From contig QBUR01000098.1 in the NCBI GenBank assembly GCA_013374385.1, forward strand, positions 1-5,242: DNA of 5,242 nucleotides, in the 5' to 3' direction. The DNA comes from Candidatus Methanocomedens sp. GTDB lineage: Archaea; Halobacteriota; Methanosarcinia; Methanosarcinales; Methanocomedenaceae. The first letter of the stretch is position 1; each line of letters starts with the position of its first letter. This document shows positions 1 to 4,843 of this stretch, in pieces. The notes under the pieces are model-generated. The model worked only from the letters and a program-made list of their open reading frames with translations. It had not been told where the DNA came from and made no database searches. The translations under genes were made by a program, and so were the position numbers.

Positions 1-30
1 AAAATAGATTATTTCAATATTATTATACTC

Positions 31-35
31 GGAGG
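31..35 (+). promoter_or_regulatory. Ribosome binding site of rps15, decides a TTG start
   Basis: GGAGG lies 8 bases upstream of the TTG at 44. It matches the archaeal 16S rRNA 3' end and supports TTG as the true start. The ATG at 53 would leave the site too far away and remove the conserved first residues. I see no convincing TATA box in the 30 bases before it; the promoter may lie left of the window. Confidence 0.75.
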
Positions 36-43
36 AACAATAA

Positions 44-502
44 TTGGCCAGAATGCATACCCGGAGAAGGGGACAATCAAGATCAACAAAACCACTTAGA
101 AAAGAAGCACCAGAGTGGGTCACTTTATCATCAGATGAGATCGAGAAAAAGGTAGTGGAACTTTCCAAACTTGATAATTCCACCAGCAAGGTAGGGATTA
201 TCTTGAGGGACATATACGGTGTTCCTGACATCACCCTGTCAACAGGTAAAAAGGTGAGCAAGATACTTGAAGATAATGATGCTGCACTTGAATTGCCTGA
301 GGACTTTACCAATCTGGTGACCAAGGCATTGAGGCTCAGAAAACATTTGGTTGCTAACCATAAAGACCAGCATAACAAGAGGGCGCTCAACATTACCGAA
401 GCAAAGGTCAGGCGCCTGGGTAAATACTACCGCCGGTCCGGTGTTTTGCCTGTAAATTGGAAATACGACCCCAAGACTGCAGAGCGTTTAATCACCCAAT
501 AG
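44..502 (+). CDS. rps15: 30S ribosomal protein S15 (archaeal/eukaryotic S13 type)
   Basis: Small-subunit ribosomal protein that binds the central domain of 16S rRNA early in 30S assembly. The 152 residues match the usual length of archaeal S15 (about 150). The N-terminal extension typical of archaeal and eukaryotic members is clear: MARMHTRRRG at 1-10, a basic SxSTKP stretch at 12-17 and the APEW turn at 22-25. The C-terminal rRNA-binding helices follow, with a basic run around HKDQHNKRAL (106-115) and KVRRLGKYYRRSGVLP (121-136). The start is a TTG chosen because of the GGAGG site 8 bases upstream and because the family begins with this exact N-terminus. A stem-loop follows the stop, and the next gene begins 56 bases downstream on the same strand. 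Assignment is essentially certain. Confidence 0.97.
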   Translation: MARMHTRRRGQSRSTKPLRKEAPEWVTLSSDEIEKKVVELSKLDNSTSKVGIILRDIYGVPDITLSTGKKVSKILEDNDAALELPEDFTNLVTKALRLRKHLVANHKDQHNKRALNITEAKVRRLGKYYRRSGVLPVNWKYDPKTAERLITQ

Positions 503-505
503 TTT

Positions 506-545
506 TAGTTGATGGCATATCCATCAACTATTTCATCTATTTTTA
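506..545 (+). terminator. Stem-loop and T-rich tract after rps15
   Basis: TAGTTGATGG (506-515) pairs perfectly with CCATCAACTA (521-530) around a 5-base loop CATAT. A T-rich stretch (531-545) follows. This could terminate or attenuate transcription between rps15 and the phosphoesterase gene. It could also be an mRNA processing or 3'-end stabilising hairpin, since archaeal intrinsic termination depends mainly on the T-tract. The hairpin itself is certain; its role is inferred. Confidence 0.6.
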
Positions 546-558
546 CTATTAGTCCTTA

Positions 559-1866
559 ATGACTTCAGCGTTAATCTCCCTGGGACATAAAGTAGCAAAG
601 GCCCTTGAAGATTACAGTTTTATAAGAATTATATCCCACAACGATGCGGACGGAATAACGGCTGCGGGAATCATGTCCAGTGCATGCATGCGGTCTAATA
701 TTATATTCCAGACAAGCATTGTCAGTGCTCTTAACCAGCAGGTCATAGACAGGGTCAATTCACATGTTTATGGGAAGGGTGGTGCTGTCCTGTTCTGTGA
801 TATGGGCAGCGGCCAGCCCGAATTACTGGAACAGGTAGAGGACGATGTAATTATTATTGACCATCACCAGATAGTGGGGGACCATAGTGGCCGGGTCCAG
901 ATCAATCCGATGATGGTGGATATTGATGGCTCACGATTTTTATCAGCTTCAGGTACAGCCTACTTTGTGGCACGTGCCATGGGCAACAATGTTGACCTGG
1001 CAGGGCTGGCACTTACGGGTGCCATAGGGGATAAACAGACAATGGAAAGCGCCAACGCAGAGATTTTGCGGGAGGCTGTGGATGCAGGTGTAGTGTCCGT
1101 GAAACCTGGTCTCAGGATAATCGATGGTGATGTGGGTGAGGTGTTGCTGACAATGACCGAGCCCTATCTGGACACGGCAGGCGATAAAGAAGCCACTAAG
1201 CAGTTCCTTGATGAACTGGGTATAAGCGGTACCTTGCAGGAAATGGGACGAGAAGACCTGGCCAGACTTGCCTCGGCCCTGGCACTGAAAATTGCTGCCC
1301 GTGCAGAACCGGCAGCAGTACAGTCACTGGTCGGGGATGTGCTAATATTGAACCGGGAAGTGGTTTCGAACATTTACAGCCTTGAATGGATGCTTAACTG
1401 CTGCGGGAAAGTGGACAAGCCTGCACTCGGTCTTTCCCTGTGCATGAGGGATACGAGCGCGGTGGATGAAGTGCGGGCATTGTCGTCCAGATACCAGCAA
1501 ACTGTAGTTGAACAGGTACGTGCGGCACAGTCCGTGGTTCAGGATGTGGAACATATAAGGTACGTGGCCCTGGAAAATGTAACCGGTACAGGTATCATCG
1601 GGGGTACGATGATACGTTATGTGTACCCGGACAAGCCTTTCATTACTTTGAATAAGGTTGAAGATATGGTCAAGGTATCAGCGAGGGGCACCCGGAATCT
1701 GGTTGATAGCGGGCTGAACCTGGCTGTGGCCATGCGCGAGGCTGCCGCAGGAGTGGGTGGCCAGGGTGGCGGTCACGATATAGCCTCGGGGGCCAGTATA
1801 CCTCCGGGTACGAGTGAAGAGTTCCTGAGTGCTGTGAACAGTATTGTGGGAGGACAGCTGGCATGA
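559..1866 (+). CDS. DHH/DHHA1 family phosphoesterase, archaeal RecJ-like (GAN/RecJ homologue)
   Basis: Predicted metal-dependent nuclease or phosphoesterase of the archaeal RecJ group. Characterised relatives act on single-stranded DNA or RNA ends, and GAN associates with the GINS part of the replicative helicase. The 435 residues carry the DHH metal-binding motifs in order: HNDADG (27-32), CDMG (80-83), DHH (101-103) and GAIGD (154-158). A DHHA1 C-terminal domain ends in the glycine-rich GGQGGGHDIASG signature (about 400-411). All catalytic aspartates and histidines expected for the fold are present, so the enzyme should be active. The ATG at 559 is the only reasonable start: an in-frame stop lies just upstream at 550-552, and the next Met (39) would remove motif I. 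No Shine-Dalgarno is visible before it, so a leaderless or weakly initiated mRNA is possible. The stop overlaps the pcc1 start by 4 bases. I cannot tell from sequence alone whether it is the GINS-bound paralogue or another RecJ-like protein; substrate polarity is not predictable here. Confidence 0.9.
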   Translation: MTSALISLGHKVAKALEDYSFIRIISHNDADGITAAGIMSSACMRSNIIFQTSIVSALNQQVIDRVNSHVYGKGGAVLFCDMGSGQPELLEQVEDDVIIIDHHQIVGDHSGRVQINPMMVDIDGSRFLSASGTAYFVARAMGNNVDLAGLALTGAIGDKQTMESANAEILREAVDAGVVSVKPGLRIIDGDVGEVLLTMTEPYLDTAGDKEATKQFLDELGISGTLQEMGREDLARLASALALKIAARAEPAAVQSLVGDVLILNREVVSNIYSLEWMLNCCGKVDKPALGLSLCMRDTSAVDEVRALSSRYQQTVVEQVRAAQSVVQDVEHIRYVALENVTGTGIIGGTMIRYVYPDKPFITLNKVEDMVKVSARGTRNLVDSGLNLAVAMREAAAGVGGQGGGHDIASGASIPPGTSEEFLSAVNSIVGGQLA

Positions 1867-2126
1867 AGATCAGGGGCAAGATAGTGATGAAGAGCGAGAA
1901 TGCACCTGAAGTGGCTGAAATGGTAACCCGCTCAATTGAGCCGGACAACCTGAAAAACATCACTACCGAGTATGGCGAAAAGTCTGTGACCACGCATTTC
2001 GAGGCAGAAAAAATAGGAACTTTAATTGCTACTGTAGACGATTATATCATGAATGCAAGGATAGCGGACGATATTATAAAAGCAGTTGAAAAAGATAACA
2101 AAAAGGATAGCGAGGATGATGATTGA
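1863..2126 (+). CDS. pcc1: KEOPS complex subunit Pcc1
   Basis: Small dimerising subunit of KEOPS, the complex (Kae1, Bud32, Cgi121, Pcc1) that transfers the threonylcarbamoyl group to A37 of ANN-decoding tRNAs (t6A). Pcc1 bridges Kae1 and contributes to tRNA binding. The 87-residue length fits the family. An N-terminal beta strand (KIRGKIVM, 2-9), a central helix, the NLKNITTE segment (29-36) and the C-terminal TLIATVDDYIMNARIADDII helix (53-72) follow the Pcc1 pattern. The last residues are a charged, probably disordered acidic tail (DSEDDD). A GGAGG site at 1849-1853 lies 9 bases before the ATG. The start overlaps the phosphoesterase stop (ATGA), and the stop overlaps the serS start (TGATG), implying coupled translation. 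Pcc1 next to a RecJ-like gene and S15 is, as I recall, a recurrent euryarchaeal arrangement. Confidence 0.85.
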   Translation: MKIRGKIVMKSENAPEVAEMVTRSIEPDNLKNITTEYGEKSVTTHFEAEKIGTLIATVDDYIMNARIADDIIKAVEKDNKKDSEDDD

Positions 2127-3634
2127 TGGAACTCCAGTTCAGGATTAAAGGAATGTTTAGGACCAGTACCGACCCCGGTCCGGCAAAGGATGAGGTGTTG
2201 GAACTGCTGGAAAATGCCAGGACTACCATTTTGTCTAAGGGAGCGCCTGAGGGTAAGGGTGCTGAGATAACATCGGTGGATGTGAAAGATAACGGAATTG
2301 AACTGGAGATAACATCAGGCAGGTTCGTAAGGGTACATGATGCCATGTTGCGGCTTCGAAAACCCCTGGCAGAACTGCTGGGCAAGGGACATCGCATTGG
2401 TATCAGGGGTATTGACATCGCGGAATATACGGTTACTATTCCGTCAGAGAAACCGCTGAAGCCATTGAAGATACCGTATGTGAGCAGTATGGAATATACT
2501 GACGGCGCCATTGTGCTTTCACTGGATGTGGGGGAGTCTGAGATAGAGAAACGCATTCCTGACCGTATCATTACGCTTATTGAGGACAAGGTGGCTGCCC
2601 AGTCCTACGGCGGGAAAGGGGAGCACTGGAACCTGCTTTGGGAGAGCGGTAAGAAGGAGCATGTGTTCAATGAGGACCCTACCCAGGAGATGATGAAGCG
2701 GGGTTGGTTAAAGCGGGGTTCCAGCAGGGGTCAGTGGATACACGGGCCGCAGAGCGTGGCTGTGTTCAGGGCTTTTGAGCGTATCGTTATTGAGGAGATA
2801 GTAAAGCCGCTGGGGTACAGGGAGATGATTTTCCCTAAACTGGTGACCTGGGATGTATGGAAGCGCTCAGGTCATGCCAAGGGTGTGTATCCTGAGATTT
2901 ACTATGTGTGCCCGCCTAAGACCAGGGACCCTGAGTTCTGGGAAGAGGTGGCTGACCATTATAAGGTGACTCTTGAGGTGCCACTTGACATGATTGCCGG
3001 GAAGATTGACAAACCCATTGGCGGGTTGTGTTATGCCCAGTGTCCACCGTTCTGGCCGTTCTTGCAGGGTGAGACCATGCCTGATGACGGGCTGCCTTTG
3101 TATGTATTTGACCGCAGCGGCACGTCGCATCGTTATGAGAGCGGGGGCATTCATGGTATGGAGCGGGTGGATGAGTTCCACCGTATTGAATTGGTGTTCA
3201 TGGGTACGCCCGAACAGGTGGTGGCTCATTCAGAGGCTATGCAGGAGAGGTACATGCACATTTTCAATGATATCCTGGATCTGGAATGGAGGACTGCCTG
3301 GGTGACGCCCTGGTTTATGGCGCAGGAGGGGTTGGCCGGGCTGGCGGCTGAGACCCGAGTGGGTACGATTGATTACGAGGCTGTGATGCCGTACCGGGGT
3401 GAGGATGGCGAGTGGCTTGAGTTCCAGAACATGAGCGTGAATGGGGACAAGTATCCTAAAGGGTTTAATGTGAAGAGCCAGAGCAATAAGGAGTTGTGGT
3501 CTGGGTGCAGCGGGATTGGGCTTGAGCGTTGGGCGAGTGCTTTTTATGCTCAGAAGGGGCTGGAGCCTGATGGGTGGCCTGCGGCGTTTAGGGAGATTGT
3601 TGGGGAGCTGCCTGAGGGGATTAGGTTTTTGTGA
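2126..3634 (+). CDS. serS: Seryl-tRNA synthetase, type-2 (methanogenic, zinc-dependent)
   Basis: Class II aminoacyl-tRNA synthetase charging tRNA-Ser in the cytosol; the rare zinc-dependent form restricted mainly to methanogens. Starting at the ATG at 2126 gives 502 residues. The zinc ligands then fall at Cys306, Glu355 and Cys461, the positions I recall for the M. barkeri structure, which argues against the in-frame TTG one codon upstream. Other landmarks agree: motif 2 with Arg336/Glu338 (HRYESGG) and FHRIE (351-355), Trp396 in the serine-ordering region, Asn435/Ser437 near the serine site, and motif 3 GIGLER (463-468). Residues 1 to about 165 form the idiosyncratic N-terminal tRNA-binding domain. 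A GAGG at 2112-2115 lies 10 bases before the start, which overlaps the pcc1 stop by one base. The protein is complete with no missing catalytic residue. Its last 58 codons (from Lys445) recur in degraded form 1.2 kb downstream, so this 3' end may have been replaced by recombination. Some Methanosarcina also carry a bacterial-type SerRS; whether this genome does is not visible. Confidence 0.96.
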   Translation: MELQFRIKGMFRTSTDPGPAKDEVLELLENARTTILSKGAPEGKGAEITSVDVKDNGIELEITSGRFVRVHDAMLRLRKPLAELLGKGHRIGIRGIDIAEYTVTIPSEKPLKPLKIPYVSSMEYTDGAIVLSLDVGESEIEKRIPDRIITLIEDKVAAQSYGGKGEHWNLLWESGKKEHVFNEDPTQEMMKRGWLKRGSSRGQWIHGPQSVAVFRAFERIVIEEIVKPLGYREMIFPKLVTWDVWKRSGHAKGVYPEIYYVCPPKTRDPEFWEEVADHYKVTLEVPLDMIAGKIDKPIGGLCYAQCPPFWPFLQGETMPDDGLPLYVFDRSGTSHRYESGGIHGMERVDEFHRIELVFMGTPEQVVAHSEAMQERYMHIFNDILDLEWRTAWVTPWFMAQEGLAGLAAETRVGTIDYEAVMPYRGEDGEWLEFQNMSVNGDKYPKGFNVKSQSNKELWSGCSGIGLERWASAFYAQKGLEPDGWPAAFREIVGELPEGIRFL

Positions 3635-3638
3635 GGGT
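3458..3638 (+). repeat. Direct repeat copy A: 3' end of functional serS
   Basis: These bases encode residues 445-502 of SerRS plus the stop and four further bases. They recur in the same orientation at 4657-4843. By hand alignment there are about 15 substitutions in roughly 176 aligned bases, plus three small indels in copy B. Similarity begins at the Lys445 codon and stops right after the shared TGAGGGT at the stop codon. Copy A is the intact reading frame. Confidence 0.92.
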
Positions 3639-3661
3639 GTTATATCAGTAACTTCACACAA

Positions 3662-3670
3662 CTATTTAAA
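3662..3670 (+). promoter_or_regulatory. TATA-like box for the 3694 ORF
   Basis: CTATTTAAA is centred about 28 bases before the ATG at 3694. This is the usual archaeal TATA-to-start-site distance, so transcription would begin at or within a base or two of the ATG. No Shine-Dalgarno precedes that ATG, consistent with a leaderless mRNA. The site lies just past copy A of the serS repeat, so the accessory segment would carry its own promoter. Prediction from spacing and composition only. Confidence 0.5.
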
Positions 3671-3693
3671 CACGAACAATAAAAATAAGATTT

Positions 3694-3975
3694 ATGGCAG
3701 ATGGTGAGATTATCGAGAAAATAGCATCTATTGACGAACAGGTACATGACTTAAGAAAAATGGTTCTCGAAAGCGGCAGTGGCATAAAGGAAGTGGAGAC
3801 TAAATCAGCAGCTAAAGCGTGGCCCACTGAAGCAGAAAAGCTCGAAACGAAATGGCCCAAAACAGCCCCGCTTGTCCTTGAGATGACAAAAAAGGACAGG
3901 AGACATTGTATAAAAAAGTATGTAAAATTATACACAACTCTTTTGTGCATAATGGTCTACAATAAGATAAGTTAA
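3694..3975 (+). CDS. Hypothetical protein with N-terminal coiled coil
   Basis: I do not recognise this 93-residue protein. Its first 26 residues form a clean amphipathic heptad pattern, with Ile6, Ile10, Ile13, Val17, Leu20 and Val24 at alternating 4/3 spacing, so a short coiled coil or dimerising helix is likely. The middle is Lys/Ala/Glu-rich with two Trp-Pro pairs (43-44 and 54-55). The end (about 70-93) is basic, then hydrophobic, and reads through the inverted repeat that seems to belong to hicBA control. That suggests the real gene may have been longer or different and is now truncated. There is no signal peptide or clear membrane segment. The ATG is supported by the TATA-like box 28 bases upstream and by the absence of any Shine-Dalgarno (leaderless). 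hicB begins 28 bases after its stop, on the same strand. It lies inside the serS direct-repeat interval. It could be a small accessory protein, a gene remnant, or a chance ORF in its distal half. Confidence 0.5.
   Translation: MADGEIIEKIASIDEQVHDLRKMVLESGSGIKEVETKSAAKAWPTEAEKLETKWPKTAPLVLEMTKKDRRHCIKKYVKLYTTLLCIMVYNKIS
3907..3934 (+). promoter_or_regulatory. Inverted repeat over a TATA-like box, putative hicBA operator
   Basis: TGTATAA (3907-3913) and TTATACA (3928-3934) are perfect 7-base arms separated by 14 bases. That spacing places the half-site centres about two helical turns apart. TATAAAAAA (3909-3917) overlaps the left arm and would place a start site near 3935-3940, giving hicB a leader of about 65 bases that includes its Shine-Dalgarno. 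Binding of a dimer here could block TBP. A second, weaker inverted repeat (CACAA N5 TTGTG, 3933-3947) abuts it. All of this sits within the 3' end of the upstream ORF. Structure is seen; function is inferred. Confidence 0.4.
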
Positions 3976-3993
3976 AATACGGAATGCAAAATT

Positions 3994-4001
3994 GGTGATC
4001 C
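3994..4001 (+). promoter_or_regulatory. Strong Shine-Dalgarno of hicB, decides the start
   Basis: GGTGATCC is an 8-base uninterrupted complement to the conserved archaeal 16S rRNA 3' tail (…GGATCACCTCC). It lies just before the ATG at 4004. It argues against the in-frame TTG (3992) and GTG (3995), which overlap or precede it, and it restores the MLxxYI N-terminus typical of HicB. Confidence 0.7.
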
Positions 4002-4003
4002 TG

Positions 4004-4267
4004 ATGCTAATAGATTATATTAACAAAGCGTTGAGCAAAGCTGAATACGATAAGCTCGAAGATGATACCTTTTCTGGTAAAATACCAGAATGTCCGGGTG
4101 TTCTCGCTTTTGGAAAAACGCTTTTTGAATGTCAGAAAGAGCTTGAATCAGTATTTGAAGGTTGGCTCATAGTCAAAATACGGCACGGTGATACTTTGCC
4201 TGTGATAGAACATCTGAATATCAATGCGGGTATTCCACATGACATTGAGGCTGGGGCTCATGCCTAA
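4004..4267 (+). CDS. hicB: HicB family antitoxin (type II toxin-antitoxin)
   Basis: Antitoxin expected to bind and block the HicA mRNA interferase encoded immediately downstream. The 87 residues show the degenerate RNase H-like HicB fold: MLIDYINKAL at the start, the DTFSGKIPECPGVLAFGKT strand pair (21-39), then ECQKELESVFEGWLIVKIRHG (42-62) and a conserved LPVIE (65-69). Family members of this small class often end at that point; here about 18 further residues follow without an obvious ribbon-helix-helix or helix-turn-helix. DNA binding for autoregulation is therefore not evident. The start follows the GGTGATCC site. The stop overlaps the hicA start by 8 bases, which should couple translation and keep antitoxin synthesis ahead of toxin. 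The antitoxin-first order is one of the known hic arrangements. The pair lies between the two serS 3'-end repeats, consistent with mobile or addictive cargo. Confidence 0.88.
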   Translation: MLIDYINKALSKAEYDKLEDDTFSGKIPECPGVLAFGKTLFECQKELESVFEGWLIVKIRHGDTLPVIEHLNINAGIPHDIEAGAHA

Positions 4268-4490
4268 ATGGAAGCCATGTAAACGCAGAGTTTTTATCAA
4301 AAAACTTGTAAAATTGGGTTTCAATGCGCCTGAACCAGGCGGACGACATTTTTATATGCGATATGGCACCAAAGTTTTAACAATTCCCAGCAATGATGAG
4401 TATTCAGTCCCGCAGCTTAAAATGATGATTAAAGAATTGGAGAAACTCATCGGAAGAAAAATTGCCCTGGAAAAATGGGAAGAACTTTAA
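4260..4490 (+). CDS. hicA: HicA family toxin, mRNA interferase
   Basis: Small double-stranded-RNA-binding-fold ribonuclease that cleaves mRNA and arrests translation when not held by HicB. The ATG at 4260 gives 76 residues. It is preferred over the ATG at 4224 because GAGG (4247-4250) lies 9 bases before it and because HicA proteins begin just ahead of the first helix. The pattern fits: a basic start (KWKPCKRR), the helix FIKKLVKLGF (12-21), GGRHFYM (27-33) with the catalytic His30, the strand TKVLTIPS (37-44), and the long helix after SVPQLKMMIKELE (49-61) ending in an EKWEEL tail. All core elements including the histidine are intact, so an active toxin is plausible and HicB would be needed. 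It overlaps hicB by 8 bases. A T-tract follows the stop. Confidence 0.88.
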   Translation: MPKWKPCKRRVFIKKLVKLGFNAPEPGGRHFYMRYGTKVLTIPSNDEYSVPQLKMMIKELEKLIGRKIALEKWEEL

Positions 4491-4506
4491 TTCAGATAAA
4501 GCCTGA

Positions 4507-4522
4507 TTTTCTTTCTTTTTTT
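4507..4522 (+). terminator. T-tract terminator after hicA
   Basis: A 16-base pyrimidine tract, almost all T, begins 17 bases after the hicA stop. No strong hairpin precedes it. Oligo-T alone on the non-template strand is the recognised archaeal intrinsic termination signal, so this probably ends the hicBA transcript. Confidence 0.55.
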
Positions 4523-4656
4523 ATACTGCCAGCGCCTCATTCATTTACTTATTCACCCCAATTATTTAAGTAAGTTTTCGGTTTTCGATACCCCAGTTGA
4601 TAATTGATTTGATGAACGATGGTAGAGTATGTGTGGAGGCGTCTGAACTGCTTATC

Positions 4657-4839
4657 AAAGGGCTTTAACGTAAAGAGCCAGAGCAACCAGGAGTTGTGGT
4701 CTGGGTGAGTGGGATTGGGATTGGGATTGAGCGCTGGGCAAGTGCTTTTTATGCTCAGAATGGGCTGGACCCTGATGGGTGGCATGCGGCGTTTAGGGAG
4801 ATTGTTGGGGAACTGCCTGAGGGGATTAGGTTCCTTTGA
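4657..4839 (+). pseudogene. Decayed 3' fragment of a second serS (direct repeat copy B)
   Basis: The translation matches SerRS residues 445-502 in two frames. From 4658 it reads KGFNVKSQSNQELWSG and hits TGA at 4706-4708. One base has been lost in the codon for the zinc ligand Cys461 (TGCAGC became TGAGT), creating that stop. After the frame change at 4708 it continues as SGIGIGIERWASAFYAQ and on to the same Gly-Ile-Arg-Phe-Leu C-terminus and TGA at 4837-4839. Further damage is an extra C at 4663 relative to the parent and an added 6-base GGGATT unit. The first 444 codons are absent. An incidental 29-codon ORF from the ATG at 4619 runs into the fragment, but it has no ribosome binding site. 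No product is expected. Repeat similarity extends four bases past the stop, to 4843. About two thirds of the substitutions are synonymous, so the sequence diverged mostly as a working gene before decay. Confidence 0.92.
4703..4725 (+). repeat. GGGATT x3 microrepeat, G-quadruplex-capable
   Basis: GGGATT occurs three times in tandem (4711-4728), where the parent serS has GGGATTGGGCTT. With GGG at 4703-4705 the G-runs have loops of 5, 3 and 3 bases, fitting the usual G3+N1-7 quadruplex pattern. It arises within the pseudogene through a hexamer gain plus a C-to-A change. Quadruplex formation is inferred; it is probably a slippage by-product. Confidence 0.5.
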
Positions 4840-4843
4840 GGGT

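Noticed and set aside
3639..3652. Small hairpin GTTA N6 TAAC just after the serS stop, considered as terminator.
   Set aside because: Only four paired bases in the core and no T-tract follows; too weak to call.
3230..3661. Long minus-strand ORF opposite the serS end, echoed by a similar one at 4549-5007.
   Set aside because: Their similarity to each other simply mirrors the serS repeat read on the opposite strand; the frames are shadows produced by the G-rich codon use of serS.
4609..4646. TTGATGA ... CTGA resembling boxes C and D of a small nucleolar-like guide RNA.
   Set aside because: The first base of box C does not fit, the interval is too short for two guides, and no convincing C'/D' boxes or terminal stem are present.
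4612..4656. Possible extension of serS similarity upstream of Lys445 into 4612-4656 (a shared GATGG and scattered G-rich bases).
   Set aside because: No frame gives matching residues and the spacing differs from the parent, so the similarity boundary was kept at 4657.
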